The notes: generated by a model not told the origin, from the letters alone. Counted from the stretch's first letter, positions 40,075-49,470 are shown. The stretch: DNA of 64,000 bases from Bradyrhizobium sp. AUGA SZCCT0176 (GCF_018130145.1 NZ_JAFCMB010000003.1:310001-374000); one strand, 5' to 3'. A program made the numbers and translations.

Positions 40075-41672
40075 AGCCAGTTCCTCCGGTCGATGACACC
40101 AAACCGGTGGAACCGTGTCGAAATCAGTGACACGGGGGCGTTCGCGACGCGTTCGACGTCAGCGACGAAGGCCCTGGTTTCGTCGGTGAGCTGCTCAAAG
40201 CGCCGAGCCTGGCGATTTTCGACGCTGATGTAGTCGGAGAAGGAAAGCGCGATGTCGGTTGCCCCGTTGATCGCGGCGGAGCGGCGAAGTTGCTCCCAGT
40301 CGAACTCCGCTATCCTTCTCTGGTTACCCGACACCGAACCGACCTCGATTTCCGTGATTTCCTCGACCGAAATGCCAGACCTGTCAGCGACTGTCTGAAA
40401 ATCGATCTCTATGCCCATGGGACCCGACTTTCCTCCGACTCGGATTGGATACCGTCGTACCACCATGACGACCTTCCTGACCCGCGCGGGAGCCACACCG
40501 GCGTCCGCCAGACAGCCTGAGGCCGTCGTCTCCCTAGCCGTCACGTGGGGATAGTTGCCGTGGTGCAGACTCAGTCCGGTACCCTGCGTACCTTCGATCA
40601 TCACGCGCGTTCCGGCACTATAGGCGTCCTCCAACTCTCGCTGCGCGGATTTCACGTAAGGCGCCAGATCCGGATGATCTTTTGCAAGCCGAACGGGATC
40701 TCCCAACATCGGTTTGCTGCCCCGGTTCAGGATCTTGCGCGCCAAAGCCGCGCCCGCTCCCTGCTTGGTCGAGCCAATCGATCCAAGCCCTCCGTCCTGG
40801 CCTTCGAACGACCTGTCCCAATCTTCGATCACCATCGCCTGCTCGTCGATGATAAGGCGGTCCGGCGTTAGCTTGCAGTCCCGGATTTCCTTGAGCATCC
40901 GCTCCGGAAGAATCGTCGAGCCCGCAGCTATCAGGATTTTCGCTGCCTCGTTGGATTGGGTACCCGAGGGAAGCTGCCGGTAATTGTACTTCGGGAAGGC
41001 CACGTTGTGGCCGGCATTCGGTCCGCCGACACGGACCAGAATGCCGTAATCGCCGGCAAGGTGAGCGCAGATATGGCCCTTACCCTCGCTGCCGTATTGT
41101 CCGCTCACGATCACGTCCACCAACGGCGTCACTGCCGTCGGGAACAGGCCCAGTCCGACGACCGCCTTCGCCAAGAGCGATGGCGGCTCGCATTTCCAAT
41201 TCTCCACGACGCGATCAGCGATGCGATCGAGCAGCCATACTCCACTCTCGGTCGAATCCGCCCTCACCTGATCGTACTCAATGCCGGTGTCCGCGACGGA
41301 GTTCCGCTCGTCATAGCGCTCCTTGACGACCGCATACGGTGCGGCCACGTGGACGTGGACGAACTTCTCGCCAAAAATGCCGCGCAGATGATCTATCTGC
41401 TCCGGCGTCCGTACCGAGTCCACGAGAACGATATCGTGTTCGCCATGCAGCCGCAGATGGTTGCGGACGCCGTCGCAAACCCACGCGCCGTTGGTGTCGA
41501 CGTCCAGCTTCTTGCCAGCCGCAATCAGTTCGGCACGCTGGTCCTTGGCGCCCGCCTCTACGAGAAGCGTATGGGTGGAGATCCGATAAGCGCCGAACCG
41601 CCGAACCAGCTCGTCCGCAAGGGCCGATTTGCCGACCGCAACCGGCCCGGATATCGCGATGACGTATCTCAC
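40071..41672 (-). CDS. P-loop nucleotide kinase fused to PurZ-like adenylosuccinate synthetase
   Basis: 533 residues. Residues 1-175 are a P-loop kinase domain (SGPVAVGKSALAD, GKS at 14-16). Residues 185-533 are an adenylosuccinate synthetase fold: GQYGSEGKGH at 191-200, GGPNAGHN at 216-223 with the catalytic His 222, LGSIGSTKQGAG, MIEGTQGTG, YPHVTARETTASG and YPIRVGG. The catalytic Asp of PurA (GDEGKGK) is Ser 195 here. Asp-to-Ser/Gly at this site is the mark of phage PurZ, which uses dGMP to make the 2-aminoadenine precursor. GGGAGG lies upstream of the ATG. Fusion to a kinase suggests it also phosphorylates a substrate or product. The housekeeping PurA must be elsewhere. Confidence 0.8.
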   Translation of the reverse strand: MRYVIAISGPVAVGKSALADELVRRFGAYRISTHTLLVEAGAKDQRAELIAAGKKLDVDTNGAWVCDGVRNHLRLHGEHDIVLVDSVRTPEQIDHLRGIFGEKFVHVHVAAPYAVVKERYDERNSVADTGIEYDQVRADSTESGVWLLDRIADRVVENWKCEPPSLLAKAVVGLGLFPTAVTPLVDVIVSGQYGSEGKGHICAHLAGDYGILVRVGGPNAGHNVAFPKYNYRQLPSGTQSNEAAKILIAAGSTILPERMLKEIRDCKLTPDRLIIDEQAMVIEDWDRSFEGQDGGLGSIGSTKQGAGAALARKILNRGSKPMLGDPVRLAKDHPDLAPYVKSAQRELEDAYSAGTRVMIEGTQGTGLSLHHGNYPHVTARETTASGCLADAGVAPARVRKVVMVVRRYPIRVGGKSGPMGIEIDFQTVADRSGISVEEITEIEVGSVSGNQRRIAEFDWEQLRRSAAINGATDIALSFSDYISVENRQARRFEQLTDETRAFVADVERVANAPVSLISTRFHRFGVIDRRNWL

Positions 41673-42142
41673 AAGACCTCCCTCCCCCGTCCTGGCGACG
41701 AGGTCGAATCCCGACTTTAGAACTCAAGGTGATTAATCGGCGGGCAGTGCCTGACAACCTAGGTATTGCCCGAGGTCTTCCAAGATCTTGCAGTACGGGA
41801 GCAGCTTTTTCCTTATTGATTCAATGTCTTGTGCCAGGCTCCGTTTCGGGTACCATTCCTAGCAGTTCAGTTTGAAGTCGCCCGCTTTGGTGAGCGCACC
41901 TTGGACCCTCAGCCAGCGGCGAAATTGGCGAAAGGCCGTCTGGTTGGGAAGAACGAGGGTCAGGGGCGCGTTGAGATCGCGCCCTGCGAGAGAGCCGTGG
42001 CAAGGAAATGACACGCCACAAGCGCGCTTGCGCCGACGTAAGCCGCATCGGGAGACAGATGGAAAACTGAACGGCCAACTTCATTTCGGTGTGTACAGGC
42101 GACCGGCAACCGCCTTGGCGAGGCCTGCGGGCAGAATATCGC
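41673..42142. other. intergenic region upstream of the kinase-PurZ gene
   Basis: 470 bp between the kinase-PurZ gene start and the end of the NACHT gene. A CCTAGG at about 41759 lies 85 bases upstream of the kinase-PurZ ATG. No supported gene or terminator seen. Confidence 0.4.
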
Positions 42143-45100
42143 TCACAACGAGCCGCGCTCGAGATGTTCTTCGGTGATCGCGACGTTGAGACGGCTTGCG
42201 ACGACTTCTATCGCGCCAAAGGTATGCGACTGACGATCAGGATCCATTTGCTTGTAAAGCGCGAGCAGACGATTCAATGCCGCTTCTGTTGCCATCGCCT
42301 CGAGTGCATTCACACCCGCGTAGTATAGGTTTGAGCGTCGCGCTCTGGCGAATGCGTCGGCCAGGTCGAACGGCACGTCCACACGCATGCGCCTGAGTTC
42401 ATCGAGACCTCGCCGAAGATCATGTCCGTCCTGGTCCTCGTCCCATTCGGAAGCGTCGGGGTCGACGGCACTGAATACGATATCCTTGATCGCGTCGATG
42501 AGGTCCGGGCGATGCTTCAACAACCCGTTCAGCATTCTCAATCGTTGGACCTTCGTGAAGCCGTTAGTGGCGATCCACCGGTCGAACATGGGAGACCAAG
42601 ACTCCACCGAGGGATGCGGCGCTGCAGGCTCGATTACATAGTAGGACCAGCCATCATGACTGATCGTTTCCGTCAGACCAGTGAGAGCGGCCCTGGATAT
42701 TCCGGGAACCTCCGATGGCTCGTCCAGGCGGCTTTGCACCTTCTCAAGCGCCTGCAGACCAATGGCTATTTCGGGGAAACGGTTGAGCGACGTCAAGACA
42801 GCCTGCGCCATTTCGCTCGACAGCGTGTCCAATCGTTCAACCATCTCTATCATAGTCTCTCGATGGCCCGCCCGGACACGATAGATCCGCAGGATATCGG
42901 CAAGCCGCGCGTCAAGGCCTGGACGCTCGAGGATCTTGCTGGCCACCTCATGCCTGCCCGCCGCACCGCGCAGTGCCATGTTCATGTGCTCTACGAAATA
43001 TGTCTTGGCTTTGGCTGTAACGCCATTGTCGGTCAGAATAGCCGCAAACGCTTCGGCCGGATCGAGGCATCGTGCCAAAACCCTCAAGGCCGCAGATTGA
43101 GCCTTCCAGTCGCTGCTTTCAAGGCCGTCTCTAGACAACAGCAAGTCGGCTTCATCCGGCGGCTCGATAATCGCGCCTCGCGCGGCGAGCCGAAGCCGAA
43201 GCGGAAGATCGACGTCATGAACCATGCCGACGAGCGGCAGCGCGTCTTCTGCCGCGACGCCTATTTGATACAGAAAATCCACCAAGCCATCGAAGTCGTT
43301 CTCGGTAGCCTCGGGACGCCTTGCATGGGCAGCGATCCGGGTCGCGACTTCTGGCGCTATCGCCTGAAGAGCGCAGTTGAAATCGCGCAAATTCATGAAA
43401 GCTTCGAGCTTCCGGTCGAATAGCTGCTGCACGACCGCGCGGGTAAGATCAGGGTCGGCCGCGCGGTTTATGATTTCGCCCGCACCGCTGTTCAACAGCC
43501 AACGCCAGCCAAGCCGCTTGCGGACTTCGGGATGAAGAGGGTTCGAGTAGGCGTCGACGATCAGTCGGCCCAGCCTTTCTCGGATACGATGGTCTGATTT
43601 CCCCCAGAGCGTCGCGAGCCGCGATCCGATCTCGTCGCGCAGTTCGGGAGCCACCGCAGCTCCATTGGCGACGCAACGGCCGATCAGCCGTAGTCCCGTC
43701 GAAAATACGTCGTCCGGTGCCTCGAGCATGACCTTCACGTGGGGCGTGGGGTCGGGGAGAAGCTCGAGCGCGAATTGAAGCACCTGCGCCCAAGGTCTCT
43801 TCACGACATCCCCGATACGGGCCGCGATCTGATCCGATTCCTTGTCAACGAGATGTACGGCCGCCAGGTATTCTTGGACGATTGGATACGGAAACTGAAG
43901 CCGGCCGTCGCTTGCAGAGCGCAGAACGCCGCAGGCGGTCAATTGATTCAGCATTGCTTCGGCTGGACCGTCGGCGTGCAAAGCGGTGGTCTGCAGCGCT
44001 TGCCGTCTCGACAATCCGATTTCCTCACGCTCGAGGCTGGTGAAGGCAAGAGCCTGCGCTACCTGCCGCAGTCCGACTCCCGTCAATGTGTGCTGGGATT
44101 GGCTCGCACGCCGGTCGGGGTCGAACAGAGTCGCCAAGTAAGTCTCGATGACATCCGCTCGCTTCCGAGGCAGCACGGCATTCGGCGACCAACTCGCAAG
44201 CATGATCGACAGGAACAGCGGGATTCGCGCGAGCCGCGCCAGGTCGGGATAGGCCTTCAGATCATCCGTAAAACTCCAGCGGTCGAGATCGGGCGACCAG
44301 GCCTTGAACTTTTCAACCAAACCGGAAATCTCAGGGTTGTCGAACGGCTGAAGTTCGAGCAATTCTCCATCGAGCGGACCGTTCAATGCAGCCGGGTCGC
44401 GAACGGTCAACAGCCATGGCACATCCGGAAAGCGCGACGTGAAGACGCCGATCTTATGCAGCAATGGCCCGCGCTTGGAGGTAGGCACCTCATCAAGACC
44501 ATCGAAAAAGACGCAAATCAGGCCTTGATCGGCAAGTCTTTGCCAGTCGACCCGGACGGAAAACGCCCGATTGATCGACCCCTGCAGGAATTCCATTACG
44601 CTTTCGTCGTTCGCAGCGATCGCTCCGAGCGATATCGCCACGGGCACTATGGGGGTGTTCACTAGACCGGCTACCAGGGCGGAGATCAGCGTCGACTTAC
44701 CCATGCCAGGTCCGGCAATCAGGATGCAGCGAGAAAGGGCGGTTTGGGGAAAGCGCGAAAGATCGATGTCGGCCGACTCGCGGACGGGATCCCAGCGCGG
44801 AATTTCATCTTCGAAGTCCTGTTCCTGCCCGGTGGCGCGGCGTCGAACGCGAGGCCATACGACAAGGTCTCGAATGGGCGAGCTGATGCCTCGGCCGGGG
44901 ATCTCCAAGCGCGCCAAGCGGTCGAGGGTGCCTCGATAGGCGGCGAGCCCCCATTCGCGTGGCTCGAATAGGTCCGCGCCGAAGCTTTGCGACAGTCTGA
45001 TCCGCAGCGGCAGGGCTCTAAAAATGCCTCTAAGCCTTGCCGAACCGCCGACCGTATCGCGGAGATTGGACAGGAGCGGCCTTGGTACGGCCGACGCCGT

Positions 45101-45646
45101 GCCGAGGTCGAGCCGCGTGAACCACGCCTCGATGTCGGCGAGAGGCAGAACGCGCAGCTCCGTGAATCTCAAAAGGCGGAAAGGGGAAACGGCGCTTGGA
45201 ATTGCCTCTTCGATCGCACGATAGGTCTGGACCGTTTCGGGGCCCACGCGAGCCAGCAGCTCGCTGGCGTTGTCGGAGGTCGATGCCCGATCTATCAGCG
45301 CTTGCATCCGGTCCGAGAGGGCGGTCCGCCTTCCCATCGCGATGACGAGCCGATCATCCGGACCAAACGTGCGGTCCGCCGCCTGAGCAGCGAACGATTT
45401 CCAAAGGCCGTCCCAAGGCTCTCCAGACTGGCGGAGATTGGATTTCGCTTGAATCCAATCTCGATGCCCATCTGCGTATCGTACGACTATGTCGTCGACG
45501 TGGGCGGGAGCCTCCACTCTGACCTCGACGACGCGCTCTGCAGGCGGCATCCGCTGCAGGCTCAAGAGCTCGGCCAGATACTGCGCGGCGACGCTATTTT
45601 GGTAGAAGATGCCCTCTTGGGTCGAGGGGCCGGCAGGCTCGGCCAT
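42143..45646 (-). CDS. nuclease-NACHT STAND NTPase
   Basis: 1167 residues. The N-terminus has a PD-(D/E)XK-like core, VDDIVVRYADGHRDWIQAKSN (positions 50-70, with Asp and the Q-A-K motif), as in Cap4/DUF4297 nucleases. A NACHT NTPase follows: Walker A IAGPGMGKST at 310-319, Walker B CVFFDGLDEVP at 378-388 and sensor LLTVRD. About 600 residues of helical repeats complete the protein as a probable sensor. This is the effector-NTPase-sensor layout of Avs and bacterial NACHT anti-phage proteins: target recognition leads to oligomerisation and DNA cutting. It lies 38 bases after the ParB-like gene. Confidence 0.85.
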   Translation of the reverse strand: MAEPAGPSTQEGIFYQNSVAAQYLAELLSLQRMPPAERVVEVRVEAPAHVDDIVVRYADGHRDWIQAKSNLRQSGEPWDGLWKSFAAQAADRTFGPDDRLVIAMGRRTALSDRMQALIDRASTSDNASELLARVGPETVQTYRAIEEAIPSAVSPFRLLRFTELRVLPLADIEAWFTRLDLGTASAVPRPLLSNLRDTVGGSARLRGIFRALPLRIRLSQSFGADLFEPREWGLAAYRGTLDRLARLEIPGRGISSPIRDLVVWPRVRRRATGQEQDFEDEIPRWDPVRESADIDLSRFPQTALSRCILIAGPGMGKSTLISALVAGLVNTPIVPVAISLGAIAANDESVMEFLQGSINRAFSVRVDWQRLADQGLICVFFDGLDEVPTSKRGPLLHKIGVFTSRFPDVPWLLTVRDPAALNGPLDGELLELQPFDNPEISGLVEKFKAWSPDLDRWSFTDDLKAYPDLARLARIPLFLSIMLASWSPNAVLPRKRADVIETYLATLFDPDRRASQSQHTLTGVGLRQVAQALAFTSLEREEIGLSRRQALQTTALHADGPAEAMLNQLTACGVLRSASDGRLQFPYPIVQEYLAAVHLVDKESDQIAARIGDVVKRPWAQVLQFALELLPDPTPHVKVMLEAPDDVFSTGLRLIGRCVANGAAVAPELRDEIGSRLATLWGKSDHRIRERLGRLIVDAYSNPLHPEVRKRLGWRWLLNSGAGEIINRAADPDLTRAVVQQLFDRKLEAFMNLRDFNCALQAIAPEVATRIAAHARRPEATENDFDGLVDFLYQIGVAAEDALPLVGMVHDVDLPLRLRLAARGAIIEPPDEADLLLSRDGLESSDWKAQSAALRVLARCLDPAEAFAAILTDNGVTAKAKTYFVEHMNMALRGAAGRHEVASKILERPGLDARLADILRIYRVRAGHRETMIEMVERLDTLSSEMAQAVLTSLNRFPEIAIGLQALEKVQSRLDEPSEVPGISRAALTGLTETISHDGWSYYVIEPAAPHPSVESWSPMFDRWIATNGFTKVQRLRMLNGLLKHRPDLIDAIKDIVFSAVDPDASEWDEDQDGHDLRRGLDELRRMRVDVPFDLADAFARARRSNLYYAGVNALEAMATEAALNRLLALYKQMDPDRQSHTFGAIEVVASRLNVAITEEHLERGSL

Positions 45647-45684
45647 GGGTTGCTTTCGTTGAACGGACCGGTTGAAAACTACGA

Positions 45685-46632
45685 CTATGAAAGCGCCTTG
45701 CGCAGCGAGCGGAGCATCGCCTCCGCATCGTCGATCTTCTTTAGCAGATCGGCGTTGCCCTTCATCTCCTGCAGGGTGGTCCAGGGCACCGCTTTCACGG
45801 CCGCAACAACGGCATCGATCTCACCGGACAGCCCGTCGCCCTTCTCCACGGGCTTTGTCGTACCAAGACGCAACGCCGCGGACTCGAGATCGCCCACGTC
45901 GGCGAGAAAGTGCGCTTTGGCGACGGGATCCGGCAGGATCGCGCGCAGTTTGCGCAGATCCTTGGAATTCGTGATGCGCTTCTGATTGACCTTCTTGACG
46001 ACCGCCTCGACCACGCTTGGCGTGAGAAGCTTCTTGCTGACGCCCATCAATTCTCGAGCCCATGTGATGGCCGCACCCGGATCGCGAAGGCTAGTGAATT
46101 TTTCCGAAAGCTCGAACACCTCCACCAGTTTGTCGAGCTCGCGTACGGTAATGCCGAGGATGTTGGCGGCGCTCGCGCGGCCCATCAGATCCACGAGACG
46201 GTAGGCGACCATCTCCTTTTCCTTGGCGTCCCATTCCTTGCGCTGCCGATGGATGTATATCCAGACGCGCAGCCGGTCCTCGTCGCTCAGCGTGCGGTCC
46301 GTTACCTCGATGGGTATCTGCCGATATTCCTCCTTGCCCTGCTCAACCAGCACCTTCGAGTTGGACCACCTGCGGTCGCCGTCGATGATGCGGAACTTGC
46401 CTAGCAGCTGCGGGTGCGGCTCCACGAGCAGCGGTTCGAAAAGCCCGCCGTTCGCCTCGATCTGACGCTGAAGTTCCTCGTCGATCTTCGGACCGAGACG
46501 CGGTTGCTTGTCGTTGGGCACTATTTCATCAATGTCGGCCTTCGTGCGGTAGGTCCGAAGCACGGTCCGGTCCAGCCGGCGCTCCTGAAGATTGACGACG
46601 ACCCGGCTGCGGTCCTCGGCGGCGTTATTCAT
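45685..46632 (-). CDS. ParB/sulfiredoxin-like domain protein
   Basis: 315 residues. ParB-like motif block: a conserved EIVPNDKQPR, GLFEPLLVEP and FRIIDGDRRWSN, followed by an HTH-like helical part (SAANILGITVRELDKLVEVF). ParB domains use CTP or ATP; some act as nucleases. It is not a partition ParB, since no parA or parS is present. It overlaps the DUF2130 gene by 8 bases and precedes the nuclease-NACHT gene, so it is part of the same defence-like operon. Confidence 0.8.
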   Translation of the reverse strand: MNNAAEDRSRVVVNLQERRLDRTVLRTYRTKADIDEIVPNDKQPRLGPKIDEELQRQIEANGGLFEPLLVEPHPQLLGKFRIIDGDRRWSNSKVLVEQGKEEYRQIPIEVTDRTLSDEDRLRVWIYIHRQRKEWDAKEKEMVAYRLVDLMGRASAANILGITVRELDKLVEVFELSEKFTSLRDPGAAITWARELMGVSKKLLTPSVVEAVVKKVNQKRITNSKDLRKLRAILPDPVAKAHFLADVGDLESAALRLGTTKPVEKGDGLSGEIDAVVAAVKAVPWTTLQEMKGNADLLKKIDDAEAMLRSLRKALS

Positions 46633-48229
46633 CGTCGGCTCCGCCGAAGTCGGCTGTGCCGACGATGGCGTCGATCTCGTTGGTCAATTCGGCGCGGACG
46701 CGCTGCACCGAGCGGATCAGCTCGCCTTGGCGCTTCCAGGTCAAATCGTGTGCCTTCTTCTCCTTGACCTGCAGCTCGAGGAGGTCGTCGGTGTGGGTGT
46801 CAATCCGCGCAAGGATGTCCGCGCAGCGCTCCGACGTGATGAAATCGTAGAGCGCCGCAGTCTTCTGAGCGCGCTCGTCGCTGCTGAGGCGCAAGGTGTG
46901 GGTTTGCACCAGATGCCGGCGGATCACCTGCACCAACGCGACGACCCGAGCGGGACCGGCCAGGATGACGCCATCCTGCACATGAAGCTGGCGCGCACCC
47001 TTCGGAAATTTGCTCGTCGACAGGACGGCATGCTCGGCTTTCGCTGCCATCTGGTCCAAAGCCAACTTGGTCGCGAACTCGGTGCGCCATTGTTTGTGAT
47101 TCTTGGAATCGTATATGATCTTCCCGCATTCCTTACCGTTGTGCATGACGGTGTGGAGGATGTCGGCGCCGGGCTGCCCCTTGTTGATCCGCTCGATCCG
47201 ATCGCCTTCGAACTCTGACTTGAGGGCTTCGTAGAGATCGATCTCGGCCCCTTCGCCCAGCTCTTCGGCCGTTTTCTGCTCGTAGGCGCGCTTGAGGTCC
47301 TCGAACTTGGTCTGGATCTTGAGGCGCTCCTCGAAGGCTGCCGCCTTCTCGGTGTTGACGGCGTTGTCGATGGCCTTCTGCCAGACGTCGCGCTCTTCTT
47401 GCAGCTGAATCTGATGCGCCTGCTGGAGCGCTTCGACCTGGCTTGTCGCCGACGCGGCACCCGCTTCGGCATCAGCCTTGGCTTTCTCGAGGAACTCGAT
47501 CCGCTTCTGCACGGCGGCTATCGCGGCAAGTTCGAGTTCTTTCCGGATTTCGGCCTCGCGCTCGGCCGACGCCTGCTTCAGATCCGCCAAAGCGGCTGCA
47601 TGATCGTCGCGCTGTTTCGTCAGCGCGGTCTCAAGCGCCGCGGCAGTGAACTCTGCCTTGGCCTTTGCGGCGTCCGCGGTCTCAATGCGCCGGTTCAACG
47701 CGCCTTCTATTTCCTTCAGACGGCGCTCGCTGTGTTCCAGTTTACCCTGCGCGGCGGCATCTGCCGCCTGCGCGGCCTCAGCGCGGATCGCGCGTTCGCG
47801 CTCCGCAGCGTCCTCCTTCATCCGCTCGATTACAGCGGTGGCGCCGGCCGTCGCTTCATGAGCGACGGTGAGTTCGGCGCGCATTTGTGCTTGGGCAGCC
47901 CTGTTCGTCTGTTCGACCGCGGCGATGCGCTCTGCTGCTTCGACCTCGGCCGCGCGGCGCCCGGCCGTCTGGGCCTCCGCAGTTTTTGCTTCAGACGCTT
48001 TGCGCGCCTCCTCGAGAGCTGTTTCCTTATCGCGTGCGTGATGCTCTTGGAGTCGTGCGGTTATCTCGTCCGAGCGTTTGCGCTCTCGCGACTGGATCCT
48101 TGCCTTGATCTCCTCGAAGCGATCATGCGGGATCGGCTGGTCGCAGGTCGGGCAGGCTTCCGCCAGGAGCGACATCTTGCTGGCAGGCGTGAGCGCTTTG
48201 GCTTCAAACAGTGAGGGTTGCGAGGGCAT
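46625..48229 (-). CDS. DUF2130 coiled-coil protein with nuclease-like C-terminus
   Basis: 534 residues. A zinc-ribbon-like CPTCDQPIPHDRF is near the N-terminus, then a long Ala/Glu/Arg coiled coil (about 50-290), then the DUF2130 domain: DILHTVMHNGKECGKIIYDSKNHKQW, positions about 355-380, in which GKIIYDSKN resembles the acidic-x-Lys core of restriction-like nucleases. The last 120 residues are helical. First gene of a three-gene operon with the ParB-like and nuclease-NACHT genes. The layout suggests a DNA sensor or scaffold; this is inference. Confidence 0.78.
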   Translation of the reverse strand: MPSQPSLFEAKALTPASKMSLLAEACPTCDQPIPHDRFEEIKARIQSRERKRSDEITARLQEHHARDKETALEEARKASEAKTAEAQTAGRRAAEVEAAERIAAVEQTNRAAQAQMRAELTVAHEATAGATAVIERMKEDAAERERAIRAEAAQAADAAAQGKLEHSERRLKEIEGALNRRIETADAAKAKAEFTAAALETALTKQRDDHAAALADLKQASAEREAEIRKELELAAIAAVQKRIEFLEKAKADAEAGAASATSQVEALQQAHQIQLQEERDVWQKAIDNAVNTEKAAAFEERLKIQTKFEDLKRAYEQKTAEELGEGAEIDLYEALKSEFEGDRIERINKGQPGADILHTVMHNGKECGKIIYDSKNHKQWRTEFATKLALDQMAAKAEHAVLSTSKFPKGARQLHVQDGVILAGPARVVALVQVIRRHLVQTHTLRLSSDERAQKTAALYDFITSERCADILARIDTHTDDLLELQVKEKKAHDLTWKRQGELIRSVQRVRAELTNEIDAIVGTADFGGADDE

Positions 48230-48495
48230 CGGTCATTCCGAAAAATAGGTCCTAATTTCTCCTATTAAAGCCATCTTTTGTCAACAAATTTTGCTTTAGC
48301 ATTGGAGTTCCGGCGGCTAATCCTTTGAAAATTCTCCATATATCAAGGGGATTAAGCTGACCCGGACTCGCATTTTAATGGGATGGGCTCCTCCGATTTT
48401 TTCTCGATTGGCTAAAAGGGCGGTCAATACCTAATTGACCGTTTACTTCTTGGACCCTATGTTGGGGTCAACAATACCTGGCCCGCCTCTCAACG
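48230..48495. other. AT-rich divergent promoter region
   Basis: The most AT-rich stretch of the window, between the DUF2130 operon and the Abi gene. It should hold promoters for both. It contains the inverted repeat at 48421-48441. Low GC compared with neighbours suggests separate acquisition. Confidence 0.5.
48421..48441. promoter_or_regulatory. 8-5-8 inverted repeat upstream of the Abi gene
   Basis: CGGTCAAT and ATTGACCG flank ACCTA, a perfect repeat 54 bases before the Abi gene. It could be an operator. The T-rich bases after it also permit a weak terminator. Confidence 0.45.
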
Positions 48496-49470
48496 ATGCG
48501 CATATGGCTGGGTTTTTTATTGCCTAAGGCCGATCGCTCTTTGCGTATCCCGTTCCGAAAGCCAGCTTTGCAGCTGCACGACCTAACCACGCTAATGGCC
48601 GAACGCGGGCTCACGTTCGACGACTGGGCGGGCGCACACGAGCACCTCGAACATATCGGCTACTACCGTCTGACCGGTTACCTGTATCAATTCAAGACCG
48701 GCGACGAAAGCTTCCTGCCGGGCACCACCTTCGAGTCAGTCCATGACCGCTACATCTTTGACCGCAAGCTGCGCCTCCTTATCATCGAAGCTGTGGAGAA
48801 GATAGAAATCGCGGCTCGCGTATCGATCTCCGATTCTCTCGCGCTCAAGCACGGTGCGCATTGGTATCTGAATCGAGGGTTATTCGGGACCCCCAACTGG
48901 TTCTACAGCAAGGATAAGGCGAAGTTCGATCTAGCCGCTTGGCACGCTCGGTTCGTGGAGGACTCGAGAAGGCAGATCGAACAGAGCCACCAGGGCTTCA
49001 TCAAGCACTATTACAAAACATATGCCGACCCCGAGATGCCACCATGCTGGATGGTGTTCGAGATCATATCGTTCGGGTCGGTATCCAATTGCTTCAAGTT
49101 CCTGAAAAGTCCGGAAGTAAAGGAGACGTGCAGGAAGTTCGCGTTGAACCATCACGTGCTCAGTTCCTGGCTGCATTCGATGTCTTATGTGCGCAATCTT
49201 TGCGCGCATCATTCCCGATTGTGGAATCATCAGATGACGATCAAGCCGATCGTGCCAGCCGATCGCCGTATGCAATTCAACGGCAGCCAGAACGAGCGCA
49301 TATATGCTTCCCTGCTCACGATGCAGATTCTGCTGCAGAAGATATGGAAAGATAACGGTTGGGCTGAACAGCTGAGCGACTTGGTCGATGCCAGCGCGAA
49401 TCTGCCCATGGACGAAATGGGCTTCCCGGCGAATTGGAAAGCTCGCAAGGAATGGGGGTTTATCCCCTGA
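48496..49470 (+). CDS. Abi-family HEPN protein (AbiD/AbiF)
   Basis: 324 residues of the Abi_2 family: KPALQLHDLTTLMAERGL, HIGYYRLTGYLYQF near the N-terminus, FDRKLRLLIIEAVEKIEIAAR and RNLCAHHSRLWN near residue 230. The last is the R-N-x-x-x-H motif of HEPN ribonucleases. Abi_2 proteins cause abortive infection, probably by RNA cleavage, and partner RNA elements in some systems. No Shine-Dalgarno is visible at 48496; a start a few codons downstream is possible. Confidence 0.85.
   Translation: MRIWLGFLLPKADRSLRIPFRKPALQLHDLTTLMAERGLTFDDWAGAHEHLEHIGYYRLTGYLYQFKTGDESFLPGTTFESVHDRYIFDRKLRLLIIEAVEKIEIAARVSISDSLALKHGAHWYLNRGLFGTPNWFYSKDKAKFDLAAWHARFVEDSRRQIEQSHQGFIKHYYKTYADPEMPPCWMVFEIISFGSVSNCFKFLKSPEVKETCRKFALNHHVLSSWLHSMSYVRNLCAHHSRLWNHQMTIKPIVPADRRMQFNGSQNERIYASLLTMQILLQKIWKDNGWAEQLSDLVDASANLPMDEMGFPANWKARKEWGFIP

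Noticed and set aside
44987..45985. 332-codon frame on the plus strand
   Set aside because: Opposes the NACHT and ParB-like genes, both with clear motifs.
45685..46632. Plasmid partition locus because of the ParB-like gene
   Set aside because: No ParA ATPase, no parS-like repeats and no replication gene nearby; operon context is defence-like.
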